From the NCBI GenBank assembly GCA_019638615.1, contig JAHBTL010000008.1, positions 62,001 through 126,000 of the forward strand: a stretch of DNA of 64,000 nucleotides, written 5' to 3'. The stretch is from Chitinophagaceae bacterium (GTDB lineage: Bacteria > Bacteroidota > Bacteroidia > Chitinophagales > Chitinophagaceae). The translations under genes were made by a program, and so were the position numbers. Positions 1 to 7,030 of the stretch are shown here, one piece after another. Each line of letters begins with the position of its first letter. Within the stretch, counting starts at the first letter, position 1. The notes below the pieces were generated by a model. It saw nothing but the letters and a program-made list of their open reading frames with translations. It was not told where the DNA came from and searched no databases.

Positions 1-2
1 TA

Positions 3-725
3 CCGGTATCGAACGGTTGGTGGAATTGCATCCGAGCCTCAGATTTGAATGGCGATGGCGCAGTTGACCTCGTATTGGGAAATCTTGGGCTGAATTCAAA
101 GATCAGGGGCGATGCATCGCACCCGGTTGAATTGTATGTGAAAGATTTCGACGGCAATGGTCAATGCGAATCCATATTGTGCTATTACAAATCCGACAGC
201 GTTTCATATCCGTTGGTTTTAAGAGGCGATATGATCATGCAGATACCGGAGTTAAAAAACAGGTTCCCTAGATATTCCGATTACGCTGGCAAATCCATCC
301 GTCATATTTTCACAGGAAAAGAGCTGCAGGATGCAGTGATCAAAAAGGCAGACCAGTTGCAAACCTGCATAGCGCTTAATGACGGCAAAGGTAATTTCAC
401 GCTTTCCCCTTTGCCGTTGCACGTGCAATTCTCGCCGGTATACGGCATTCTTATCAGCGACCTGGACGGCGACGGCCAAAACGACCTGCTACTGGGCGGA
501 AACTTTTTCGGGCTCAAACCCGAAACAGGACGATACGACGCCAGCTATAGCTGCTTTTTAAAAGGCAACGGACAGGGAAATTTCAGCTTTGTTCCCAATG
601 CTTTAACGGGTATGATCATTAAAGGCGAAATACGCGATATTGTTCAGCTTCCCGGCAGCAGGTCCCCGCGTATTCTTTTTGTAAAAAACAACGACCACCT
701 GCAATTATTTGAAAGAAAGCGCTGA
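3..725 (+). CDS. FG-GAP/VCBS repeat protein, C-terminal part (5' end outside window)
   Basis: The frame is open from the first full codon and no start is visible, so this is the C-terminal 240 residues of a longer protein. Two Ca-binding-type FG-GAP loops are seen, DLNGDGAVDLVLGN near the start and DLDGDGQNDLLLGGN about two thirds along, plus a third weaker DFDGNGQCE. The stretch GNLGLNSK with LYVKDFDGNG resembles the CRTAC1/UnbV-type VCBS proteins that Bacteroidota carry near SusC/SusD loci, which are usually around 1,100 residues and exported. That assignment is from family memory. The TTG at 45 lies inside the first FG-GAP loop and is not the start. A gap of about 80 bases separates it from the next gene, with an operator palindrome inside. 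Confidence 0.8.
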   Translation, partial: PVSNGWWNCIRASDLNGDGAVDLVLGNLGLNSKIRGDASHPVELYVKDFDGNGQCESILCYYKSDSVSYPLVLRGDMIMQIPELKNRFPRYSDYAGKSIRHIFTGKELQDAVIKKADQLQTCIALNDGKGNFTLSPLPLHVQFSPVYGILISDLDGDGQNDLLLGGNFFGLKPETGRYDASYSCFLKGNGQGNFSFVPNALTGMIIKGEIRDIVQLPGSRSPRILFVKNNDHLQLFERKR

Positions 726-745
726 TAGATGACGGAATCAATATC

Positions 746-759
746 GTGATAAATGTCAC
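746..759. promoter_or_regulatory. Crp/Fnr-type operator, copy 1
   Basis: Perfect inverted repeat GTGATAAATGTCAC (GTGA-N6-TCAC), 47 bases before the start of the Crp/Fnr-family gene at 807. It matches two more palindromes at 1484 and 2356 with the wider consensus GTGAT-N4-GTCAC. A -7-like element ends about 28 bases downstream, so the palindrome would be centred near -40, a position typical of activators. Its place suggests autoregulation. Confidence 0.65.
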
Positions 760-806
760 CCGCCACACAAATATTCCGGTTAAATTGCAGCAGCTAAACA
801 TGTTTC

Positions 807-1454
807 ATGGAAAATAATATGCAGCAATTACCCGCGCTCTTTCCTGGTTTTCAGCCTGATCTTATTGAAGAGTTATCCGATACAGGAGAGATCCGCTCGT
901 TTAAAGCAGGCGATATCATTATGAGAACAGGACAAAATATCCGTTTTACCATGCTGGTAGTGAGCGGGCTTATCAAGGTGTACAGGGAAGACGAGGAAGG
1001 GGATGAGTATTTTATATATCACCTGCACCCGGGCGAAGCCTGCGCGGTTTCTATGATATGCGCTACCAGGCAGGAAACCAGCCAGGTAATGGCAAAAGCG
1101 GTTGCCGATACGGAAGTGATCACCATTCCTTTGTCGCTCATGGATGAATGGATGGCAAAATATAAAACATGGTATTATTTTGTACTGGAAACTTACAGGG
1201 GCCGCTTTGAGGAATTGCTCTATACTATTGATCATATTGCCTTTCGTAATATGGACGAACGGCTGTTATTCTATCTGCGCAAACATCAAAAAAGCTTAAA
1301 AACCAATCGCATCGACATCTCTTTTACAGAAATAGCACAGGAACTCAACTCCTCCAGGGAAGTGATCTCCAGGTTAATGAAAAAACTTTCTGATCGCGGG
1401 CTGGTAAAGCTCCATCGTTCTTATGTAGAAATCGTAGCCCTGCCGCTACAATAA
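807..1454 (+). CDS. Crp/Fnr family transcriptional regulator
   Basis: A 215-residue protein with an N-terminal cyclic-nucleotide-binding-type beta barrel (about residues 25-120) and a C-terminal winged helix (about 150-210). The recognition helix is in ELNSSREVISRLMKKL, a typical Crp/Fnr helix-turn-helix. The Fnr N-terminal cysteine cluster is absent and the cAMP phosphate-binding RxS signature is not evident, so the ligand is unknown. A GTGA-N6-TCAC palindrome lies upstream of this gene and of the next two, so it probably controls itself and the sulfur genes. In many Bacteroidota such regulators sit beside rhodanese and TauE genes. Met5 (819) is an alternative start. The family call is firm; the role is inferred from context. 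Confidence 0.88.
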   Translation: MENNMQQLPALFPGFQPDLIEELSDTGEIRSFKAGDIIMRTGQNIRFTMLVVSGLIKVYREDEEGDEYFIYHLHPGEACAVSMICATRQETSQVMAKAVADTEVITIPLSLMDEWMAKYKTWYYFVLETYRGRFEELLYTIDHIAFRNMDERLLFYLRKHQKSLKTNRIDISFTEIAQELNSSREVISRLMKKLSDRGLVKLHRSYVEIVALPLQ

Positions 1455-1483
1455 ATTATACCTGGCAGACATCAGCATCACCG

Positions 1484-1497
1484 GTGATAATAGTCAC
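1484..1497. promoter_or_regulatory. Crp/Fnr-type operator, copy 2
   Basis: Perfect inverted repeat GTGATAATAGTCAC in the 74-base gap before the TauE/SafE gene. It has the same half-sites as the palindromes at 746 and 2356. An AACATTTG element at 1520-1527 resembles the Bacteroidota -7 box and would place the transcription start near 1532 and the palindrome centre near -41. Confidence 0.65.
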
Positions 1498-1543
1498 GAA
1501 ATGATAACTGCATTCCTCCAACATTTGCATGAAATTTTTTTTC

Positions 1544-2353
1544 ATGGAAATGGAAATTGCAGGATATATAACGGCGGCCTTTATTGGTATTTTGCTTGGG
1601 ACAATGGGCGGTGGCGGATCTATACTTACTGTACCCATGCTGGTATATCTTTTCAGAATGCAACCTGCTTATGCTACCTCTTACTCACTCTTTATTGTTG
1701 GATTTACAAGCCTTACCGGGGCTATGGGCAATTACCTGAAAGGCCTGGTGCATATACGCACTGCTATTTTGTTTGGTCTCTCCTCTTTTATAACGGTTTT
1801 TGCCGTACGAAAATGGGTAATGCCTGTTATACCCGAAACTATTGTACAAACTCCTTATTTCGTGTTAACCCAGTCAGCCCTCACCATGATTTTATTTGCA
1901 CTGCTGATGGTGGTGGCTGCGATAAGCATGCTGCAAAACAAAAATAAAGAAAGCAAAAACAGCGATACGGTACATGCTCAATTGCCCGTTGTGAAGCTTT
2001 TATTGTACGGAACAGGTATTGGGATAGTAACAGGATTGCTTGGCGCGGGTGGGGGATTCCTGCTTATTCCGGTACTGGTACTATTATTGCACCTGCCAAT
2101 GAAAGAAGCGGTAGGCACATCACTGTTGATCATTTCCATTAATTCCCTTATCGGATTTGCAGGAGATATAGGACATTACAGCATTGAATGGAGGAGGCTG
2201 CTGCTGATCACTACCATATCGGTAGCCGGAATATTTGCCGGGGTTGCTTTGTCGCAAAAAATTTCAGCGCAAAAGCTCAAAAAAGCATTCGGGTGGTTTG
2301 TATTGCTGATGGGCATTTTCATTCTTGCAAAAGAAATAATGTATCAGTCATAA
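1544..2353 (+). CDS. TauE/SafE family sulfite/sulfur-compound exporter
   Basis: A 269-residue, strongly hydrophobic protein with about eight predicted membrane segments in two homologous halves. Each half has a glycine-rich motif: GTMGGGGSILTVPML near the N-terminus and GLLGAGGGFLLIPVLVLL in the middle. This is the TauE/SafE (DUF81) pattern of exporters for sulfite, sulfoacetate or related anions. The frame opens at ATG 1529, but the likely -7 element at 1520-1527 would put transcription start near 1532, so ATG 1544 (MEMEIAGY) is preferred; 1550 is also possible. It lies between the Crp/Fnr regulator and a persulfide dioxygenase-like gene, each with the same palindrome upstream. Export of sulfite or thiosulfate made from persulfide is inferred from this context. 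Confidence 0.85.
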   Translation: MEMEIAGYITAAFIGILLGTMGGGGSILTVPMLVYLFRMQPAYATSYSLFIVGFTSLTGAMGNYLKGLVHIRTAILFGLSSFITVFAVRKWVMPVIPETIVQTPYFVLTQSALTMILFALLMVVAAISMLQNKNKESKNSDTVHAQLPVVKLLLYGTGIGIVTGLLGAGGGFLLIPVLVLLLHLPMKEAVGTSLLIISINSLIGFAGDIGHYSIEWRRLLLITTISVAGIFAGVALSQKISAQKLKKAFGWFVLLMGIFILAKEIMYQS

Positions 2354-2355
2354 AA

Positions 2356-2369
2356 GTGATGTAAGTCAC
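2356..2369. promoter_or_regulatory. Crp/Fnr-type operator, copy 3
   Basis: Perfect inverted repeat GTGATGTAAGTCAC immediately after the TauE/SafE stop codon and 49 bases before the persulfide dioxygenase-like gene. It has the same half-sites as at 746 and 1484. A CAATTTTA element at 2392-2399 could be the -7 box; the palindrome centre would then fall near -41. Confidence 0.65.
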
Positions 2370-2418
2370 GTTCAGATCAAAAATATTTAACCAATTTTAC
2401 ATCAAATAAAACAGTGTT

Positions 2419-3837
2419 ATGATAATAGAACAAATTTATACAGGATGTCTTGCGCAGGGTGCATATTATATCCAGAGCGGGAATGAAGCCGTTGTAATAG
2501 ATCCGTTGCGTGAAGTAGCGCCTTATATCCGCAAAGCTGAGCGTAACAAGGCGCAAATTAAATATGTTCTTGAAACCCATTTCCACGCCGATTTTGTTTC
2601 TGGTCATCTTGATCTTGCCCAAAAAACCGGTGCAACAATCGTGTATGGGCCCGGCGCGGCCCCTGCCTTTAAAGCTTATATAGCAAAAGATGGGGAGGAA
2701 TTAAAAGTAGGCGATGTTACCATCCAGGTAATTCATACCCCCGGGCATACCATGGAAAGCACCTGTTACCTGCTGAAAGATAAAACCGGCAAGCCGGTTG
2801 GATTGTTCAGCGGTGACACCCTGTTTATAGGAGATGTAGGCAGGCCGGACCTGGCTCAAAAAGTAAAAGCAGAACTCACGCAGGATAAGCTGGCTGCTCA
2901 CCTGTACGATTCGCTGCGTAATAAGATAATGACCCTGCCGGATGATATAATAGTATATCCCGCGCACGGAGCAGGAAGCGCCTGTGGCAAAAATATGAGC
3001 AATGAAACCACAGATACGCTGGGTCACCAAAAACAAACCAATTATGCGTTGCGGGCGGATATGACGAAGGAAGAATTCATCAGCGAAGTAACCAAAGGAC
3101 TTACCACGCCCCCTTCCTACTTTCCACTGAATGTGATGATGAATATACAGGGCTATGAAAGCATAGATAAGGTGCTGGAGCGCGGGCAACATGCATTAAG
3201 CCCGGAGGCTTTTGAAACTGCTGCCAATGAAACAGGAGCGCTCATACTCGATACCCGGGACGCCCAGGTTTTTGCCAAAGGCTTTATCCCTAACTCAATC
3301 AATATAGGCATTGACGGTAATTTTGCGCCCTGGGTAGGAGCCATGATCCCCGATATCCGACAGGAAATTTTGCTCGTTACAGAAAAAGGCAGGGAAGAAG
3401 AAGTAATTACAAGACTTGCGAGAGTAGGATATGACCATACTATCGGTTATCTGAAAGGTGGCTTTGAAGCCTGGAAAGAAGCAGGCAAAGAAGCAGATGA
3501 AGTGCATTCTGTTACGGCAGATGAACTGGCTGATCTTCAACAGAAGCGGGATATCAATATACTGGATGTTCGCAAAAAAAGCGAGTACGACAGCGAACAT
3601 TTGCTGAATGCGGAGAACATGCCGCTTGATAATGTAAACGACGGCATGCCTTTGATTGATAAAAACCAAACCTATTATGTTCATTGTGCGGGAGGGTATC
3701 GCTCCATGATCTTTAACTCAATCCTGAAGGCGCGTGGCTATCATAATCTCGTAGATATAAAAGGAGGATTTAAAGCCATTAAAGAGAACGGTAGTTTTCC
3801 TGTAAGTGAATATGTGTGTCCCACTACTTTATTATAG
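2419..3837 (+). CDS. MBL-fold persulfide dioxygenase-like / rhodanese fusion (CstB-like)
   Basis: A 472-residue three-part protein. Residues 1-240 are a metallo-beta-lactamase fold with THFHADFVSGH (53-63), HTPGH (106-110) and SGDTLFIGDVGRPDL (131-145), the last being typical of the ETHE1/Blh/CstB persulfide dioxygenase group. Residues about 255-360 form a rhodanese-like domain with no cysteine in the active loop. Residues about 370-470 form a second rhodanese with an active loop HCAGGYRS (Cys423). This MBL, inactive rhodanese, active rhodanese order is that of CstB, which oxidises low-molecular-weight persulfide and yields thiosulfate or sulfite. It is cytoplasmic, with no signal peptide. 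Together with the exporter and the small membrane proteins it points to sulfide/persulfide detoxification. Substrate is inferred from architecture. Confidence 0.87.
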   Translation: MIIEQIYTGCLAQGAYYIQSGNEAVVIDPLREVAPYIRKAERNKAQIKYVLETHFHADFVSGHLDLAQKTGATIVYGPGAAPAFKAYIAKDGEELKVGDVTIQVIHTPGHTMESTCYLLKDKTGKPVGLFSGDTLFIGDVGRPDLAQKVKAELTQDKLAAHLYDSLRNKIMTLPDDIIVYPAHGAGSACGKNMSNETTDTLGHQKQTNYALRADMTKEEFISEVTKGLTTPPSYFPLNVMMNIQGYESIDKVLERGQHALSPEAFETAANETGALILDTRDAQVFAKGFIPNSINIGIDGNFAPWVGAMIPDIRQEILLVTEKGREEEVITRLARVGYDHTIGYLKGGFEAWKEAGKEADEVHSVTADELADLQQKRDINILDVRKKSEYDSEHLLNAENMPLDNVNDGMPLIDKNQTYYVHCAGGYRSMIFNSILKARGYHNLVDIKGGFKAIKENGSFPVSEYVCPTTLL

Positions 3838-3948
3838 TTTGACAAGAGAGAGGGAAGCGGCATAACAAGCATGGGGAACAATGCCGCTCTTCCACCCTCT
3901 TCAAACAAAAAATTAACAAAACGGCAATACGCTTAAAAACCCGGAAAT

Positions 3949-4221
3949 ATGTCAAACAATTCAGATCATGCATCATCCGAAAAAAAGGTCATTTGGTTCA
4001 GTCGCATATTACGATGGGTGTTAGGATTATTTTTTATCGGCTCAGGCATTCTGTATTACAGTGAGGGCGCGTGGCCGGCTATTGTTCTCGGCGCCGTATT
4101 TATCATAACAGGATTTTTTAAACCCACCCGTTGCCTGGGCGGCGCCTGTGCAATACCGATGCAATATTCCTCCCAAACTGAAGACCAGCCAGCTTCCACC
4201 CTGCAAAAAGCTGAACAATAA
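3949..4221 (+). CDS. DUF2892-like small membrane protein
   Basis: A 90-residue protein with two hydrophobic segments (about 20-38 and 43-58), a charged start and a polar C-terminal tail. The second helix is followed by TRCLGGACAIP, with two cysteines four residues apart. It resembles the YgaP-type membrane domain (DUF2892), which in other bacteria is fused to rhodaneses or found beside sulfide-oxidising enzymes. It lies 111 bases after the persulfide dioxygenase-like gene and is followed by a second DUF2892 gene. No operator palindrome precedes it, so it may be co-transcribed. The precise role is unknown. Confidence 0.7.
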   Translation: MSNNSDHASSEKKVIWFSRILRWVLGLFFIGSGILYYSEGAWPAIVLGAVFIITGFFKPTRCLGGACAIPMQYSSQTEDQPASTLQKAEQ

Positions 4222-4304
4222 ACCATGATAGCGGATAAAAACCACAAACTTCCCGGAGCAGCGCTATTATATTCATATTTATATTTAAACATAAACATTC
4301 AGTC

Positions 4305-4517
4305 ATGAAAAAGAATATGGGTACGGCAGATCGCATCATCCGCCTATTGCTGGCAATTGTATTGGTGTATTTATATGTTACCAAAGTGGTTACGGGTACT
4401 ATTGGTATAGTTCTTCTGGTTGCCGGTATCGTTCTCGCGGTTACCGCACTGATCAATTTTTGCCCGCTGTACAGGCTGCTGGGCGTCAATACCTGTGCTG
4501 TAAAAAAGCGCGGCTGA
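4305..4517 (+). CDS. DUF2892 (YgaP-like) small membrane protein
   Basis: A 70-residue protein close to the DUF2892 type: N-terminal MGTADRIIRLLLA, two membrane helices (about 12-28 and 32-50), then FCPLYRLLGVNTC. The helices form a hairpin, with cysteines just outside the second helix. E. coli YgaP carries this domain after its rhodanese; here the rhodanese is a separate gene upstream. Last gene of the putative sulfur cluster. How it acts is not known; a membrane anchor or sulfur-transfer partner is a reasonable inference. Confidence 0.8.
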   Translation: MKKNMGTADRIIRLLLAIVLVYLYVTKVVTGTIGIVLLVAGIVLAVTALINFCPLYRLLGVNTCAVKKRG

Positions 4518-4718
4518 TTTTACATATTTAAAAATACGAAACAGCAATAGACCCGGGGGCTCACATATCTTACGGGCTTTCTCCTTTTTTTGACCATTTT
4601 GCCCCTTAACAGGCTCCTTTCATCGAAGGTTTCGGGCTGATCATCGAAATCAGCTTTTACAGATGCAGTTGCATTATAATTTTACAGGCGTTTAGTTTCC
4701 CTAAAACCAATACCTATC

Positions 4719-5663
4719 ATGCAACTCAAAAGAACCCTGGTTGTTATCATAGCATGTTTTTCGATTGCCGTCTTCTGTATTTATACGATCCCGGTGCACA
4801 GAAGCTATCTGGCTGAGATAGAAATCAACGCGGATAATCTTATCACTTACCGGACTTTGCTTGATACAAGCAATTGGAACAGGTGGTATAACCATAACAA
4901 TCAAATGGATGGAGCGGCGCAACATTCCATTTCCATCACCCCCGACCAGCAAAAGAAGCAGTTTGAATATGTGCTGCATGAAAATGAAAACGAAACGCGT
5001 GAAGGCGGTATACAGATCATTAAAAGCAACAAGTGGAACAGTAAAATTAAATGGACCGAAAAGCTCGTTATTGAAAAAGATATTCAGCAAAAAATAAAGC
5101 TGCTTTTCAGTCAGGAAGAGTTCCGTGGGGCTTTCTTGCAGAATGTTATACAATTTAAAAATCACATTGAGCACCCGGACAATATATTTGGGGGGATCAC
5201 TTTTGAACGTCGCGATATTCCGGCAAAAAGACTGGTTATACTATCAGATACAGTGGCAATAAGCGACATTGAAGCCAAAGCCAACGAGTTGTACCAGTTT
5301 ATTATTCATGCTGTTCCGCAAAAAGACATCATACAAAAAGATATATACATCAGTCAGCACGAAATATTAGACGACAGCCTGGCATACGTTCGGGTAGGGG
5401 TAAGCGTTACCGACGATCTGCTTTCGGTAAAAGCCCCGCTGGATGTCCGGGATACCGAAGAGCATCCCGCCATAGTAATGCGTATTGCAAAAGGATATAC
5501 GGAAATCAACGAAGACATTTCCATTATGTACGAATGGCTGAAGAAAAACGATGCAAGACCCTCTACCGGCTTCTGGATCGAACACAGCCCTTCAGTTGCC
5601 ATTGCTCAAAACAATGTAAAGCATCCGCTCACCATCATCCAGGAGTTTTATTCGATAAAATAG
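4719..5663 (+). CDS. SRPBCC-like plus GyrI-like effector-binding protein
   Basis: A 314-residue protein with an N-terminal membrane anchor or signal segment (residues 5-24). The next 130 residues resemble the polyketide cyclase/SRPBCC fold often seen in Bacteroidota (NWNRWYNHNNQMDG, then KWNSKIKWTEK). The C-terminal half, about 165-314, looks like a GyrI/BmrR-type effector-binding domain: RRDIPAKRLVILSDT, then a closing YEWLKKNDARPSTGFW. Such two-domain proteins are common in the phylum and presumably bind a small ligand. It is a single gene with a 200-base gap before it and a repeat-bearing gap behind it. No catalytic function is claimed. Confidence 0.6.
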   Translation: MQLKRTLVVIIACFSIAVFCIYTIPVHRSYLAEIEINADNLITYRTLLDTSNWNRWYNHNNQMDGAAQHSISITPDQQKKQFEYVLHENENETREGGIQIIKSNKWNSKIKWTEKLVIEKDIQQKIKLLFSQEEFRGAFLQNVIQFKNHIEHPDNIFGGITFERRDIPAKRLVILSDTVAISDIEAKANELYQFIIHAVPQKDIIQKDIYISQHEILDDSLAYVRVGVSVTDDLLSVKAPLDVRDTEEHPAIVMRIAKGYTEINEDISIMYEWLKKNDARPSTGFWIEHSPSVAIAQNNVKHPLTIIQEFYSIK

Positions 5664-5694
5664 CAACAGCCCGCATCATAACAATTTTTTTATA

Positions 5695-5725
5695 GGGTTC
5701 CGAACCTTTGAAAGGTTTGGAACCC
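5695..5725. repeat. GGTTCC palindromic repeat, copy 1
   Basis: A 31-base near-perfect palindrome starting GGGTTCCGAACCTTT and ending AAAGGTTTGGAACCC. A close copy lies at 12416-12446, and both are preceded by TATA. It folds as a hairpin in either strand. It lies downstream of a plus-strand gene and could double as a terminator, but there is no strong T run. It looks like a dispersed palindromic (REP-like) unit. Confidence 0.7.
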
Positions 5726-5745
5726 TTGTCAGGAAAAAAATTAAG

Positions 5746-5795
5746 GTCATTGCGATCCCGACCGCCCCGATGTTCGGGGGGGAAGCAATCTCAAC
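5746..5795. repeat. GTCATTGCGA...GAAGCAATCTC repeat element
   Basis: Begins GTCATTGCGATCCCGACC, has a central hairpin CCCCGA-TGT-TCGGGG (5764-5778) and ends GGAAGCAATCTCAAC. From memory, sequences with these two ends are common dispersed repeats in Bacteroidota and other genomes. Only one copy is in this window, so its dispersed nature cannot be shown here. Confidence 0.5.
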
Positions 5796-5869
5796 TATTG
5801 AATTTAGGTTGAGGCCGCTTCTCCCGCCACCCTTTCACACCTTCCCTGGTCATCTTACTCAACTAACCC

Positions 5870-5877
5870 TATCTTTG
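5870..5877 (+). promoter_or_regulatory. Candidate -7 element of trmB promoter
   Basis: TATCTTTG is an exact match to the Bacteroidota sigma-A -7 consensus TAnnTTTG. Only five bases separate it from the trmB ATG at 5883, so the transcript would be leaderless or nearly so. No clear -33 TTG was found. Confidence 0.5.
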
Positions 5878-5882
5878 CCCTT

Positions 5883-6590
5883 ATGGGTCATAAGAAATTA
5901 ATTCGTTTCGAGGCTATTAAAAGTTTCAGGAATGTGCTCCAGTATCCTGAAGGAATGGCCGGCAAATGGAAGGATTTTTTCGGGAATGAAAACGATATTA
6001 CCCTGGAGCTTGCCTGCGGAAAAGGCGAATACACAGTAGGGCTTGCAGGAAAATATCCCGGAAGGAATTTTATTGGAGTTGACCTTAAGGGCAACCGCAT
6101 CTGGGCAGGCGCCAAAAAATGCCTGGATGAAAATTTGGCTAACGCGGCCTTCCTGCGTACTCAAATAGAAAGGATTACTGATTATTTTGCTCCGGGCGAA
6201 GTAAAAGAAATCTGGATTACTTTCCCCGACCCGCAGTTGCGTTTGTCAAGGGCAAAAAAGAGACTTACGCATCCCCGTTTCCTCCGGCTTTATCAAAAAA
6301 TAGTAGTGCCCGGCGGACACATTCATCTCAAAACAGATTCTCCCGATTTATACAGGTTTACCAAAACAGTAACCCAGCTTTACCAATTACCTGTATTGTC
6401 GGATTTGGATGATGTTTATAACAAAGCAACGATCAGCGAAGAACTGCAGATCAAAACATACTATGAAAACCTGGATATAGCAAAAAGCAACCGGGTACAT
6501 TATCTTGAGTTTACTTTAATCAATGAAATTTCGCCTGACAAAGAGGAGCAGCTCAAACAAAGTGAATTATCAGTTGAACGATCATCATAA
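5883..6590 (+). CDS. trmB: tRNA (guanine-46-N7)-methyltransferase
   Basis: A 235-residue class I SAM methyltransferase. It has the TrmB pattern: motif I ELACGKGEYTVGLA (about 40-53), NFIGVDLKGNR for the ribose-binding acidic position, ITFPDPQLRLSRAKKRLTHPRFL (the FPDP motif and basic tRNA-contact stretch) and HLKTDSPDLY near the C-terminal third. It makes m7G46 in tRNA, using SAM, in the cytoplasm. The length is normal. A TATCTTTG element sits five bases before the start. The alkyltransferase-like gene begins one base after its stop, so the two are probably co-transcribed. Confidence 0.93.
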   Translation: MGHKKLIRFEAIKSFRNVLQYPEGMAGKWKDFFGNENDITLELACGKGEYTVGLAGKYPGRNFIGVDLKGNRIWAGAKKCLDENLANAAFLRTQIERITDYFAPGEVKEIWITFPDPQLRLSRAKKRLTHPRFLRLYQKIVVPGGHIHLKTDSPDLYRFTKTVTQLYQLPVLSDLDDVYNKATISEELQIKTYYENLDIAKSNRVHYLEFTLINEISPDKEEQLKQSELSVERSS

Positions 6591-6591
6591 C

Positions 6592-6984
6592 ATGCAAAGA
6601 AAAACCAGACCCAAAGCTTTAAAAAAGAAAGCGGTTGCCGGGAAAAGAACAGCCCGCAAGGATTCTTTCTTTGATTCAGTATACGAAATTGTACGATTGA
6701 TACCCAAAGGGCGCGCTACTTCGTATGGCGCTATTGCCGTGTACCTGGGTACCAAGCTGAGCGCCCGCATGGTGGGCTGGGCCATGAATGCGGCCGGTAA
6801 TGCAACGCCTCCTGTTCCTGCCCACCGCGTGGTAAACCGCAATGGCATGCTCAGCGGCAAACATCATTTCCCGGAACCGGGTTTAATGGAAAAACTGCTG
6901 AAGAAAGAAGGGATCAAAATAAAAAATGATACGATTGTTGATTTTGAAAAAGTATTCTGGGATCCATCGCGTGAATTGCTGTAG
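6592..6984 (+). CDS. Alkyltransferase-like (ATL) protein, MGMT family without the acceptor cysteine
   Basis: A 130-residue protein matching the C-terminal DNA-binding domain of O6-alkylguanine-DNA alkyltransferase: IPKGRATSYGAIA, GWAMNAAGN, then PVPAHRVVNRNGMLSGKH. In true MGMT the motif is PCHRV; here it is PAHRV, so the methyl-acceptor cysteine is missing. ATL proteins bind O6-alkylguanine lesions and flag them for nucleotide excision repair. The first 25 residues are a basic tail (RKTRPKALKKK). The frame runs open from 6523, but ATG 6592, one base after the trmB stop, is the natural start. An SDR gene follows after 46 bases. Confidence 0.85.
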   Translation: MQRKTRPKALKKKAVAGKRTARKDSFFDSVYEIVRLIPKGRATSYGAIAVYLGTKLSARMVGWAMNAAGNATPPVPAHRVVNRNGMLSGKHHFPEPGLMEKLLKKEGIKIKNDTIVDFEKVFWDPSRELL

Positions 6985-7030
6985 CAGCATTCAGCTAATT
7001 GCCTTAGCTTACAGTTAAAATAAAACCACT

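Noticed and set aside
1501-1947. 148-codon plus-strand frame overlapping the TauE/SafE gene
   Set aside because: Out-of-frame; Cys/Tyr/Trp-rich composition, while the overlapping frame has clear TauE motifs.
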